A stretch of DNA of 64,000 bases, from the NCBI GenBank assembly GCA_019240405.1, contig JAFAYL010000029.1, forward strand, positions 1 through 64,000, in the 5' to 3' direction. The DNA is from Acidobacteriaceae bacterium. Lineage in GTDB: Bacteria > Acidobacteriota > Terriglobia > Bryobacterales > Bryobacteraceae. Every line of letters starts with the position of its first letter. Position 1 is the first letter of the stretch. The position numbers and the translations under genes are program-made. Of this stretch, positions 44,473 through 52,830 are shown in pieces. Below the pieces are notes generated by a model. The model saw only the letters and a program-made list of their open reading frames with translations, searched no databases and was not told the origin of the DNA.

Positions 44473-45123
44473 ATGGCCTTTCCGAAGACAAGACAATCCG
44501 CTATCTTGGGCTTGCATGACGGGGATGCAACCGTGCGCCATCGCTCGATGGAAACCGTTGCTAGCGCATATTGGGAACCTGTTTGCAAATATCTGCGCCT
44601 GCGGTGGCATGAGTCTTATGAAGATGCCGCGGATCTCACACAAGCTTTCTTCTCGAAGAGCATCGAGTCGGCCACGTTGATTCGTTATGAGCCATCTAAG
44701 GGCACATTTCGGACCTATTTGCGAAGCTGTCTGGATCACTTCGTCCTGAATGCTCGAAAAACTCGCAACCCAACAGTTCCCCTCGACTTCGATTTCGCGT
44801 CTCAGCAGGAATCGCCGGAAGAGCTTTTCCATCGCGAATGGCTCCGCAGTCTGTTCACTTCTGCGGTCGAAGATTTGCGGGCTAGACGGGGCGACCTTCG
44901 CTTTCGCGTTTTCGAGCGGTACGATTTGAACGACTCCGATTCGCGGCCGACTTACGACGACTTGGCGGCCGAATTCGGAGTGACAACGGCAAGCATTACG
45001 AATTATTTGGCCAGCATGCGCCGTGCTTTTCGGAAAGCCGTCCTCGACCGCCTTCGTGATCTTACCCTCAACGAGCGCGAGTTTCGAACCGAGGTGCGAG
45101 CGCTCTTCGGGATTGAGGTTTGA
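44473..45123 (+). CDS. ECF-type sigma-70 factor, kinase-linked
   Basis: RNA polymerase sigma factor of 216 residues with region 2 (about 25-100: VASAYWEPVCKYLRLRWHESYEDAADLTQAFF, FRTYLRSCLDHFVLNARK) and a C-terminal region 4 helix-turn-helix (TYDDLAAEFGVTTASITNYLASMRRAFRKAV). It lacks regions 1 and 3. The overlap of its stop with the kinase start (TGATG at 45121-45125) and the absence of an anti-sigma gene suggest control by phosphorylation, as described for ECF factors partnered with Ser/Thr kinases. Thr/Ser-rich region 2.2-2.4 positions would be the expected targets. The DNA target is unknown. Confidence 0.9.
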   Translation: MAFPKTRQSAILGLHDGDATVRHRSMETVASAYWEPVCKYLRLRWHESYEDAADLTQAFFSKSIESATLIRYEPSKGTFRTYLRSCLDHFVLNARKTRNPTVPLDFDFASQQESPEELFHREWLRSLFTSAVEDLRARRGDLRFRVFERYDLNDSDSRPTYDDLAAEFGVTTASITNYLASMRRAFRKAVLDRLRDLTLNEREFRTEVRALFGIEV

Positions 45124-45974
45124 TGCTTTCGGACAAAATACTCCGCCACCTTCGAGAGGTAGGCGAGCTTCCAGATCTCTCGGCCACCCGCTATCAGTTG
45201 ATCCGGGAGATCGGCCGCGGAGGCATGGGCGTTGTGTATCTAGCCCATGACACCTCGCTCAACCGCAACGTGGCTCTCAAAATCTTAGATCAAGCTTCTG
45301 AAGCTTGTATGCTCGCGTCGCTTGAACATCCCGGCATCGTACCGGTGTACGAGACCGGAATCCTACCCGACGGCCGCGTCTACTACGCCATGAAGTTTGT
45401 CAGAGGCACGCGACTCGACGATTATCACGCCAGCACCCCATCGCTCGCCGAGCCTCTCCATACATTTCTTCGGATTTGTGAGCCAGTCGCGTTTGCTCAT
45501 TCTCGAGGTGTGATCCATGGAGATTTGAAACCCGAAAACATTATGATCGGCGCGTGGGGCGACGTGTTAATCCTGGATTGGGGTATCGCGAGACGCGCTA
45601 ATGTTCCAGCGGCTTTCGCGGGAGGAACGGACGGCTACATGGCGCCAGAGCAACTCGCTGGAGTTACTGGTCCGCAGACCGATATCTATTCCTTGGGCAA
45701 AGTGCTAGAACATTTGTTGTCTCCGCCGGATCCCAAATCTATCCGAGCAATCGCAGCGAAAGCTGCCCATCCGGATCCTTCGATGCGTTATGCAGGTGTC
45801 ATGGAGCTCACCGCTGAGATCGTACGTTTTCTGGATGGCCAGCCTGTGTACGCGTATCAGGAGTCGTGGTTTGAGCGCGTATCACGTTGGATTTCGCGAA
45901 ACAAGACACTGACCGTCCTTGTCATGACGTACGTTGTAGCTCGTACCCTCATTTTTTTCTTTACGCACCGTTAA
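45123..45974 (+). CDS. Hanks-type Ser/Thr protein kinase with C-terminal membrane anchor
   Basis: Kinase of 283 residues. Glycine loop GRGGMGVVYLA (about 28-38), catalytic Lys in VALKIL, the catalytic loop HGDLKPEN (Gly instead of Arg in HRD), and DWG in place of DFG (LILDWGIARR). An activation segment with GTDGYMAPEQLAG follows. The C-lobe is short. A single helix near the end (TLTVLVMTYVVARTLIFFF) anchors it with almost no periplasmic part, so it has no obvious external sensor. HGD kinases are a known subclass lacking the HRD arginine, and may not need activation-loop phosphorylation. ATG 45123 is chosen over TTG 45120. Confidence 0.9.
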   Translation: MLSDKILRHLREVGELPDLSATRYQLIREIGRGGMGVVYLAHDTSLNRNVALKILDQASEACMLASLEHPGIVPVYETGILPDGRVYYAMKFVRGTRLDDYHASTPSLAEPLHTFLRICEPVAFAHSRGVIHGDLKPENIMIGAWGDVLILDWGIARRANVPAAFAGGTDGYMAPEQLAGVTGPQTDIYSLGKVLEHLLSPPDPKSIRAIAAKAAHPDPSMRYAGVMELTAEIVRFLDGQPVYAYQESWFERVSRWISRNKTLTVLVMTYVVARTLIFFFTHR

Positions 45975-46012
45975 AGGATTTCCCTGATTCGCTGTATAGA
46001 ACGTTGTGCGAT

Positions 46013-46019
46013 AAGGAGG
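46013..46019 (+). promoter_or_regulatory. Consensus ribosome binding site before the small membrane protein
   Basis: AAGGAGG ends 4 nt before ATG 46024 and fixes that start. Confidence 0.65.
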
Positions 46020-46023
46020 CACA

Positions 46024-46404
46024 ATGAACAAACCACTATTCGGTTTAGCGCTCGGCGGCGTGCTTGGCATTTTTGACGGTCTCACGGCATGGTTCACCCC
46101 GGAGGTCAGGAGCCAGATTCTTGGAATCGTGATTGGCTCAACTCTCAAGGGCGTGATTGCCGGAATATGCATCGGATGGTTTGCGAAGAAGGTTCACTCG
46201 CTGCCCTGGGGAATTCTGTTTGGACTGGCCGTCGGAATGCTTCTCGCATATCTCGTGGCGATGATGCCCAACCCTTCCGGTAAGCATTACTATTTCGAGA
46301 TCATGCTTCCCGGGTCGTTAGTCGGAGCCATCGTGGGGTATGCGACGCAAAGGCATCAGCCTGGGCGCACTAGCACTGGTCCAGCCTCTAGAGAACAAGT
46401 CTGA
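46024..46404 (+). CDS. Small four-helix membrane protein, unknown
   Basis: A 126-residue hydrophobic protein with glycine-rich helices at about 5-27, 38-60, 66-83 and 93-112 (LFGLALGGVLGIFDGLTAWF; IVIGSTLKGVIAGICIGWF; ILFGLAVGMLLAYLVAMM). The GxxxG-rich repeats suggest an internal duplication of a two-helix unit. No family is recognised. It lies between the kinase and pdxH in the same orientation, with a strong ribosome binding site, so it is probably expressed. Confidence 0.75.
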   Translation: MNKPLFGLALGGVLGIFDGLTAWFTPEVRSQILGIVIGSTLKGVIAGICIGWFAKKVHSLPWGILFGLAVGMLLAYLVAMMPNPSGKHYYFEIMLPGSLVGAIVGYATQRHQPGRTSTGPASREQV

Positions 46405-46494
46405 GGCCACCGTGAATTTGCTCGGAGGAGGTGTAGCGGTTCCCCTTCGTAGAATCAGAAGCGGGAGAGCCATCGCTAACAGGCCGCTTAGCCC

Positions 46495-47166
46495 ATGGCC
46501 GACTTCGACAAACGAACGCACCGCCTCTCGCTTGCCGATCTTAGAGAAAACTACGGCCTCGCTCGCCTCACTGAGCAAAATTGCCAAGCTAGCCCAATCG
46601 TTCAGTTTGAAAACTGGATCAAAGACGCCGAACGCGCCGGTCTCCAACTGCCCAACGCCATGGTTCTCTCGACAGCAACCACCTGCGGCCAGCCCTCCGC
46701 GCGAGTGGTTCTCTTGAAAGACGTCAGCGATCTCGGGTTTGTGTTTTACACAAACTACACCAGCCGGAAAGCGCTTGAACTGGAATCGAATCCCTTCGCC
46801 TCGCTCACGTTCTACTGGCCTGAGCTTGAACGCCAGGTTCGGGTCGAGGGCCGCGTTCAGCGCACCGCCCGTCAGCTCTCGGAAGCCTACTTCCGATCCC
46901 GTCCCAAGGGCAGCCGCCTCGGAGCTTGGGCTTCGCGCCAAAGTCAACCCCTCCCCGGCCGCGAGCCGCTCGATGCCCGGCTGAAGGAACTCGAACGGAT
47001 CTACGCTGATACCGATGATATTCCTGTGCCTGAATTTTGGGGCGGCTACTGTCTCATGCCCGGCGTTATCGAGTTTTGGCAAGGACGCCCCAACCGGCTT
47101 CACGACCGGTTACAATATAGAAGAAATAGCGAACAGAACTGGATTGTGGAACGCCTCTCTCCGTAG
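46495..47166 (+). CDS. pdxH: Pyridoxamine 5'-phosphate oxidase
   Basis: FMN enzyme of 223 residues that oxidises pyridoxine or pyridoxamine phosphate to PLP. Typical blocks: NAMVLSTATTCGQPSARVVLLKDVS, FVFYTNYTSRKALEL, the FMN/PLP-binding RPKGSRLGAWASRQSQPL, and the C-terminal PEFWGGYCLMPGVIEFWQGRPNRLHDR with the Arg-x-His-Asp pair. Length is normal. It is followed after 35 nt by the lolA-like gene. Confidence 0.95.
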   Translation: MADFDKRTHRLSLADLRENYGLARLTEQNCQASPIVQFENWIKDAERAGLQLPNAMVLSTATTCGQPSARVVLLKDVSDLGFVFYTNYTSRKALELESNPFASLTFYWPELERQVRVEGRVQRTARQLSEAYFRSRPKGSRLGAWASRQSQPLPGREPLDARLKELERIYADTDDIPVPEFWGGYCLMPGVIEFWQGRPNRLHDRLQYRRNSEQNWIVERLSP

Positions 47167-47201
47167 CTAAACGAACCCCTCTGCGCGCACGTCTTTTCAT
47201 T

Positions 47202-47846
47202 GTGTTCCCCGCTTTTTGCCTCTTGGTTGTCGGGTCTCATCTGCTGCCCGCCAGCTCCGCCGATGAGCTCATCCAACGCGTCGAAAAACGATATAACGGG
47301 GCGCGCACATTGTCTGTAAACTTCACCGAGAGCTACGAAATTCAGGGTCACGCCCGCCAACCCGAATCCGGAACGCTCACGCTTCGCAAGCAAGGCAAGA
47401 TGCGCTGGGACTATGCCCGCCCGCAAGGCAAGCTCTTCATCTCCGATGGAAAAACCGTCTACCTGTATACCGCTAAGGACAATAGGGTAGAGAAACTGAA
47501 GTTGAAGGACACTGAGGATATGCGGGCTCCTCTTGCATTTTTGCTAGGCCGGCTCGACATGAAGAAAGAGTTTCGCGATTTCGACGTGCGCTCTACCGGC
47601 TCTGAAAACTGGCTTGACGCTTCGGCAAAGAACGACCGTGTCCCGTACGAAAAAGTCGAAATGCTGATTGCGCCCGACGCTTCAATCCGCGCATTAAAAG
47701 TGACGGGTCGTGATGCATCACTGTTATCATTCTCGTTCGACAACGAGAAGTTGAACCCTCCGGCTGCCGATCAGCTCTTCCACTTCACGATTCCTCCCGG
47801 AGCCGAAATCGTCGACTCGATCGGGCTCGGAGCGGAGGAAAATTAG
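47202..47846 (+). CDS. lolA: LolA-like outer-membrane lipoprotein carrier
   Basis: Periplasmic lipid or lipoprotein chaperone, 214 residues as drawn. Signal-like core AFCLLVVGSHLLPASSA, then the LolA fold: DELIQRVEKRYNGARTLSVNFTE, SGTLTLRKQGKMRWDYARPQGKLFISDGKTVYLY and the later DRVPYEKVEMLIAPDASIRALKV. The positive n-region of the signal (KRTPLRAR) is encoded just upstream of GTG 47202, in the same frame and without a standard start codon, so translation may begin earlier (for example CTG 47181). It heads the secretion operon. Confidence 0.85.
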   Translation: MFPAFCLLVVGSHLLPASSADELIQRVEKRYNGARTLSVNFTESYEIQGHARQPESGTLTLRKQGKMRWDYARPQGKLFISDGKTVYLYTAKDNRVEKLKLKDTEDMRAPLAFLLGRLDMKKEFRDFDVRSTGSENWLDASAKNDRVPYEKVEMLIAPDASIRALKVTGRDASLLSFSFDNEKLNPPAADQLFHFTIPPGAEIVDSIGLGAEEN

Positions 47847-47852
47847 CGAGTC

Positions 47853-49061
47853 ATGGCTGAGTTTGTCCTCCGCTACGCGGATCCTCGCGGGCAAATGCAT
47901 GAGCAAGTGGCAGATGCGCCAACCGAGCGCGAAGCCCGCGAGCGGCTTGCTCAGCAAGGTTATCTTGTCTATTCGGTTCACCCCAAGACTTTAGGCGCGC
48001 GCCTGGGCGGCGTCAAACCGCGCCGCAAAACGGTCAACCTCGAAAAGTTCCTCATCTTCAATCAGCAGTTCGTTACCCTGGTTCGCGCCGGTCTGCCGAT
48101 CCTCAAAGGCCTTGACCTTCTCGCCGACCGTCTAACCGACGAAAAACTCGGTCGCCACATCAAGGCCGTTCGCGACGAGGTCAAAACCGGAACGGTCCTG
48201 TCTGATGCCTTCGCGCATCAGAACGTCTTTCCTCCCATTTACGTCACCTCCGTCCTGGCTGGCGAAAAATCCGGCTCGCTCGTCGAGGTTCTGGATCGTT
48301 ATCTCGCCTACCAGCGCTTGACGCTCGCTCTGCGCAAGAAACTTCTCGTTTCGCTCTTGTATCCGTCTGTTCTCATCGTCCTAGTAATTTGCCTTATCGC
48401 CTTTCTCGTCACGTACGTTGTTCCGAATTTCGCCGAGCTCTACAACAGCATGGAGGCGAAGCTTCCCGCCGCAACGCGCATCCTGATCGCTGTAGGTACC
48501 ACGGCGCGCAGTTATGTGTTAGCGGCAATCGGCGTGTTGTTTCTCGCCGGTATCGCCGCCTATTTCTGGTCGCGCCGCGAATCATCACAGGAGCGGCTCG
48601 ACGCTTGGAAGATGCACATGCCCCTGTTCGGCGAAATCTGGACCAAATATCAAGTCGCGCAATTCTCTCGCGTGCTCAGCACCCTCCTCGTCGGGGGCAT
48701 TCCTCTGGTTCAGGCGCTCGAAACTTCCGGCCGCTCGCTCGGCACTGTACTGCTGAAAAAGACGCTCGACCGCGCCGCCGTTCTCGTCAAAGAAGGGAAA
48801 TCGCTTTCCGCCGCGCTCACCACAACCGGCATGTTTCCGGATCTGTCCATCGACATGATGGAGGTCGGGGAATCCACCGGCGCTCTGCCTCAAATGTTGA
48901 GCAGCGTTGCCGAATTCTATGAGGAAGATGTGTCAACGCGCATGACAGCTCTGCTGTCGTTAATTGAACCCGCCATCATGATTTTCATGGGCATGTTTGT
49001 TGCCTTTGTGCTGGTGGCCTTGTATTTGCCTATCTTCTCGCTAGCAGACACCATCCGCTAA
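47853..49061 (+). CDS. gspF: Type II secretion / type IV pilus platform protein GspF/PilC
   Basis: Inner-membrane platform protein of 402 residues. The N-terminal third is cytoplasmic (MAEFVLRYADPRGQMHEQ). T2SSF domains follow, with FNQQFVTLVRAGLPILKGLDLLADR and QFSRVLSTLLVGGIPLVQALETSGR, and three hydrophobic helices (KKLLVSLLYPSVLIVLVICLIAFLVTYVVP; LAAIGVLFLAGIAAYFW; AIMIFMGMFVAFVLVALYLPIF). It starts 7 nt after the lolA-like stop and gspE starts 2 nt after its own stop. It forms the base of the pseudopilus with GspE. Confidence 0.93.
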   Translation: MAEFVLRYADPRGQMHEQVADAPTEREARERLAQQGYLVYSVHPKTLGARLGGVKPRRKTVNLEKFLIFNQQFVTLVRAGLPILKGLDLLADRLTDEKLGRHIKAVRDEVKTGTVLSDAFAHQNVFPPIYVTSVLAGEKSGSLVEVLDRYLAYQRLTLALRKKLLVSLLYPSVLIVLVICLIAFLVTYVVPNFAELYNSMEAKLPAATRILIAVGTTARSYVLAAIGVLFLAGIAAYFWSRRESSQERLDAWKMHMPLFGEIWTKYQVAQFSRVLSTLLVGGIPLVQALETSGRSLGTVLLKKTLDRAAVLVKEGKSLSAALTTTGMFPDLSIDMMEVGESTGALPQMLSSVAEFYEEDVSTRMTALLSLIEPAIMIFMGMFVAFVLVALYLPIFSLADTIR

Positions 49062-49062
49062 T

Positions 49063-50685
49063 ATGGCCGCCGAAACGCTTTCGCTCAAAGATCCCATCGA
49101 AGAAGCCGAACTCGCCAAAACCATGGCCCGGCGCTACCGCTGCGAGTTCGTCGATCTCAAGAACACCAAGATCGATCACGAGCTCTTTCGCACCGTGCCG
49201 GTAGACCTGATGTTCCGTTACCATTTCGTTCCATTGCACGCGCAAAATGGAACTCTTGAGATAGCGCTTTCCGATCCCCGGCAGATTGTTCACATCGACG
49301 AGCTTTCAGTCCTGCTCTCGAAAAAGCTAAAGATCAAGGTCGCGACGTATTCGCAGATCTCAGATCTGCTCAAGAAAACCGAGCAATCGCAGCGCGTTCT
49401 CGAAGAAGTCACCGAAGGCTTCACGCTGGATGTGGTCGGCGATGAAGATAATGCCGACGAAACGCTTTCGATTGACCGTCTCGCCTCGGATGAAGGCAGC
49501 ATCGCGCCTGTCATTAAACTGGTCGATACAACGATTTTCAACGCGCTCGAGCGCCGCGCGAGCGACATTCACATCGAGACGCGCGATCAGGAACTCGCCA
49601 TCAAGTACCGCATCGACGGCGTCCTGCAGTACGCCATGAGCCCCATCGCCAAGGAATGGTACTCCGCGGTAATCTCGCGCATCAAAGTAATGAGCGAGCT
49701 CGATATCGCCGAGCGCCGCGTTCCACAAGACGGCCGCTTTCGCGTTCGCTACAAAGGCCGCCTGATCGACTTCCGCGTATCGATCATGCCGACCATTTAC
49801 GGCGAAGATGCCGTGCTTCGTGTGCTCGACAAAGAGTCCATGAGCGAGAAATTCTCGCGGCTGACCCTCGATGTCGTCGGCTTCGCCGAGCAGGACCTCA
49901 CGAAATTCCGGCGCTACATCAAAGAGCCGTACGGGATGGTTCTTGTCACCGGCCCCACCGGATCCGGCAAGACCACAACTCTCTATGCCGCATTAAGCGA
50001 AATCAAGAACGACGAAGACAAGATCATCACCATCGAAGATCCCGTCGAATACCAGATCAAAGGCATCACCCAAATCCCGGTGAACGAAAAGAAGGGTCTT
50101 ACCTTCGCCCGCGGCTTGCGCTCCATCCTGCGCCACGATCCCGACAAGATTCTAGTCGGCGAGATCCGCGACCACGAGACCGCTCAAATTGCTATCAACG
50201 CCGCGCTCACCGGTCACCTGGTATTTACAACCGTTCACGCCAACAACGTGCTCGATGTCCTCGGCCGCTTCCTCAACATGGGCGTCGAGCCGTACAACTT
50301 CGTTTCCGCACTGAACTGTATTCTTGCTCAACGCCTGGTGCGCGTTATTTGTCCGCACTGCCGCCATCGCGTCCACTATGACGAGGATTATCTGCGCGAG
50401 AGCGGACTCGATTTAGCCGAGTGGGGCGGGTTTGCGTTTTATGAAGGCCGCGGCTGCATGGAATGCAGTGGAACCGGTTTCCGGGGCCGAACCGCAATCC
50501 ACGAGCTTCTCGATCTGAGCGAGCGAATTCGCGAAATGATTCTCGAACGGCGGGCTACATCGGAGATCAAGCGTGTCGCGCGCGAGGAAGGCATGACGTT
50601 TCTCCGCGAGTCGGCTCTCGACAGGATCCGTCAAGGCATCACCACGCTTCGCGAGGTCAACAAAGTAACGTTTATCGAAGGATGA
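49063..50685 (+). CDS. gspE: Type II secretion / type IV pilus assembly ATPase GspE
   Basis: Hexameric traffic ATPase of 540 residues. An N-terminal GspE/MshEN domain (about 1-110) is followed by the ATPase domain: Walker A GPTGSGKTT (about 304-312), the Asp box, Walker B KILVGEIRDHETA, and the His box LTGHLVFTTVHAN. The zinc motif CPHC...CMECSGTGFRGR, two CxxC pairs some 38 residues apart, is characteristic of GspE/PilB-type enzymes. It drives pseudopilus assembly with GspF and, with the pilM/N/O-like genes after it, defines the operon. Confidence 0.94.
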   Translation: MAAETLSLKDPIEEAELAKTMARRYRCEFVDLKNTKIDHELFRTVPVDLMFRYHFVPLHAQNGTLEIALSDPRQIVHIDELSVLLSKKLKIKVATYSQISDLLKKTEQSQRVLEEVTEGFTLDVVGDEDNADETLSIDRLASDEGSIAPVIKLVDTTIFNALERRASDIHIETRDQELAIKYRIDGVLQYAMSPIAKEWYSAVISRIKVMSELDIAERRVPQDGRFRVRYKGRLIDFRVSIMPTIYGEDAVLRVLDKESMSEKFSRLTLDVVGFAEQDLTKFRRYIKEPYGMVLVTGPTGSGKTTTLYAALSEIKNDEDKIITIEDPVEYQIKGITQIPVNEKKGLTFARGLRSILRHDPDKILVGEIRDHETAQIAINAALTGHLVFTTVHANNVLDVLGRFLNMGVEPYNFVSALNCILAQRLVRVICPHCRHRVHYDEDYLRESGLDLAEWGGFAFYEGRGCMECSGTGFRGRTAIHELLDLSERIREMILERRATSEIKRVAREEGMTFLRESALDRIRQGITTLREVNKVTFIEG

Positions 50686-50687
50686 GG
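50678..50687 (+). promoter_or_regulatory. Ribosome binding site suggesting a CTG start for the pilM-like gene
   Basis: AAGGATGAGG overlaps the gspE stop and ends 7 nt before CTG 50695, which would begin the reading LQLLDYVERWVPEPPPDQ. No ATG, GTG or TTG is available in this frame before 50773. Confidence 0.45.
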
Positions 50688-50694
50688 TCCGCGT

Positions 50695-51636
50695 CTGCAG
50701 CTTCTTGATTATGTCGAGCGTTGGGTCCCGGAGCCGCCGCCCGATCAGCTATTCGAAATCACCGAAACCTCTTTGGCCGGAGTATCGCCCCGCGCTCCGA
50801 GCCAAATCAAGCAGGAGGTTTTGATCGAGCGCTCACTCGCCGTTTCCCCGAGCGCACCGAATTTGCTGAAGCCGCAGCTCTTTCGAGATGCGCTTCCGCG
50901 CGTCTCCGCCTCCATCGCTTCCCCCAGCGCCAGGAGCAGCCGGAATGGCCCGAAGCGAGCCACAACCGCGCTCGTGATTCCTGATTACGCGGTCCGCATG
51001 GCCATTCTTGATTTCGAAGAGTTTCCCGCTACGGATGAAGAGCGCAGCGCGCTGATCCGATTCCGGCTTCGCAAAGGAGTGCCGTTCCATATCGACGAAG
51101 CGCAGGTCGCATACTCAGTGCAGTTGAACGAGCCAAAGCGGGTTGAAGTGCTTGCAGTTGCGATCGCGCGTCCGATTCTCGACGAATACGAAAGCCTTTT
51201 CTCTAACGCCGGTTATCGGGTCGGCCTCGTCACGCCCTCTTCGATTGCAGCCTTGCCGTTGTACTCTGGCGCTGAGCCTGGGCTGAAGCTGGTCGCAAAA
51301 ACCGCTGGTTCCACCCTTTCCGTTCTCCTGCTCGAGCAAGGACGCGTGCGCCTGGTCCGTTGCCTCGATCTGGCTTCGGGCGAGGGCGAAGAAACAGAAC
51401 CCGGAGACTTCAACATTTTGGCCTTGCTCCAGCAAACTCTCGCTTACGCGGAAGATCAGATCGGTCAGCCTGCGACTCGGCTTATGCTTTGCGGATTCGG
51501 CCACGAGACCGAGACTCTGGGGAGAATCGCTCAACAAGAGCTGGGCGTGCCCTATTCGCCGGTTCGCGGACGTTTCGGAACTGCGTCCCAACAGAATGCG
51601 GGGCTGCTCGGCCTCTTGGAGCAATACGCGGCATGA
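50695..51636 (+). CDS. PilM/GspL-like cytoplasmic assembly protein
   Basis: Actin-like platform protein of about 313 residues that bridges the cytoplasmic and membrane parts of a pilus or pseudopilus. The reading frame is open from the gspE stop. Conserved-looking segments precede the first standard start (LLDYVERWVPEPPPDQLFEI before TTG 50773), so I use CTG 50695. Further features: TTALVIPDYAVRMAILDFEEFP and ALIRFRLRKGVPFHIDEAQVAYSVQ in domain 1, and a nucleotide-fold end TRLMLCGFGHETETLGRIA. The classical ATP-binding motifs of PilM are weak, as in other acidobacterial members. Overlaps the pilN-like start by 4 nt. Confidence 0.8.
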   Translation: MQLLDYVERWVPEPPPDQLFEITETSLAGVSPRAPSQIKQEVLIERSLAVSPSAPNLLKPQLFRDALPRVSASIASPSARSSRNGPKRATTALVIPDYAVRMAILDFEEFPATDEERSALIRFRLRKGVPFHIDEAQVAYSVQLNEPKRVEVLAVAIARPILDEYESLFSNAGYRVGLVTPSSIAALPLYSGAEPGLKLVAKTAGSTLSVLLLEQGRVRLVRCLDLASGEGEETEPGDFNILALLQQTLAYAEDQIGQPATRLMLCGFGHETETLGRIAQQELGVPYSPVRGRFGTASQQNAGLLGLLEQYAA

Positions 51637-52229
51637 CAACCACATCCCGCCCTCTCATCAATCTCGCTTCCGAGCCGTTCCGCCGCGAGCGCGCGCAAAC
51701 AGCGGTTCTCGCGTCCATCTGTCTCGCGCTCGCTTGCTCGTTTCTGGTATTGATCGGCCTCATTCTGCACGGCCGCTCCCAGGCTTCCGACATACGGCGG
51801 CAAATTGATCAAGAACAGGCACAGCTACGGCGTCTGCAGCGCGACCAGACGCAGTTCTCAAGTATTCTCGGGCGACCCGATAATGCAGACGTCTTTGCGC
51901 GAAGCGTGTTCCTCAATCAGTTGATCGCTCGTCGGGCCATCAGTTGGACGCACGTCTTCAAAGATCTTGAAACTGTCATGCCGTCGGATATGCGGCTCGA
52001 GGCTGTGCGTTTGCCGCAGATCGCAACGGAGGACATCGGCAGCGTTGATCACGTGGAACTGGATATGGTGGTTGGAACCCGCCGCCCGGATGCCGTGATT
52101 GCACTCTTGAAACGCTTGGAAGAATCTGCGCTCTTTGGCGCGGCGGCGGTTGTCAACCAGCAGCCGCCCACTCAAAACGATCCACTTTACCGCTACCGCG
52201 TCACAGTTGCCTATGCCCAGAAACTTTAA
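51633..52229 (+). CDS. PilN-like inner-membrane protein
   Basis: Bitopic protein of 198 residues: short cytoplasmic N-terminus PLINLASEPFRRER (the INLAxxPF motif that binds PilM), one membrane helix at about 27-47, a coiled coil (SDIRRQIDQEQAQLRRLQRDQ) and a ferredoxin-like periplasmic domain. The order after a PilM-like gene and before a PilO-like gene supports the call; GspL C-terminal half is a structural equivalent. ATG 51633 overlaps the previous stop. Confidence 0.85.
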   Translation: MTTTSRPLINLASEPFRRERAQTAVLASICLALACSFLVLIGLILHGRSQASDIRRQIDQEQAQLRRLQRDQTQFSSILGRPDNADVFARSVFLNQLIARRAISWTHVFKDLETVMPSDMRLEAVRLPQIATEDIGSVDHVELDMVVGTRRPDAVIALLKRLEESALFGAAAVVNQQPPTQNDPLYRYRVTVAYAQKL

Positions 52230-52830
52230 CTGGCCTTCCATTAACGGCAACCGGCTGCGCCAGCAAGGCTCCGGGTATTGGCTTCGCGTGGCTGCGGCTG
52301 CGCTTGCCCTTGCGAATGGAATCGCCCTGTTCTTGTATCTAGATCCGCCCGGCGGCACGCGCCGCGAGCTGATGCAGCAAAGCTCTGGAATTCGCCGCGA
52401 GATTACGGCCGCGCGCGCCAACACCGTGCGTCTCAGAACCGTAACCGCAAATGTGCAGCTCGGCAATACGCAATCTTCTGCCTTTGAAACGATCTATTTC
52501 TTGCCTCGCCGGACCGCCTATCAAAGAGTGATCGGCGAATTGCAGCGAATGGCGGCCGCCTCCGGTCTCCAGGAGCGCGATCGCGTGTATTCGGAAGATC
52601 CAATCGAAGGCACGGCGGATCTGACGCTGCTCAATATCACGGCGAACTATGAAGGAAGTTACGAAAACCTGGTGCATTTTTTGTACGAAGCCGATAAATC
52701 CCCGATGTTGCTGATGCTCGATACGCTAATGGCTTCGCCGCAGCAGTCGGGAGGCCGAATCAACTCTTCGCTCCGGTTTCAAGCCATCATTCGCGAAGAC
52801 GGCAGCACCGCCATCGGAGGCCAGCCATGA
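52213..52830 (+). CDS. PilO/GspM-like inner-membrane protein
   Basis: Bitopic protein of 205 residues. After a basic N-terminus (NRLRQQGSGYWLR) there is a helix at about 25-45 (AAAALALANGIALFLYL), a coiled-coil segment and a periplasmic domain, with TAYQRVIGELQRMAAASGLQ, TLLNITANYEGSYENLVHFLYEADKSPML and a closing strand LRFQAIIRED. This is the PilO/GspM pattern. ATG 52213 lies 17 nt inside the pilN-like gene, in another frame, so the two genes overlap. Confidence 0.83.
   Translation: MPRNFNWPSINGNRLRQQGSGYWLRVAAAALALANGIALFLYLDPPGGTRRELMQQSSGIRREITAARANTVRLRTVTANVQLGNTQSSAFETIYFLPRRTAYQRVIGELQRMAAASGLQERDRVYSEDPIEGTADLTLLNITANYEGSYENLVHFLYEADKSPMLLMLDTLMASPQQSGGRINSSLRFQAIIREDGSTAIGGQP

Noticed and set aside
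44332-44832. Minus-strand reading of 166 codons overlapping the sigma factor
   Set aside because: The plus strand encodes a convincing ECF sigma factor; the antisense product matches nothing.
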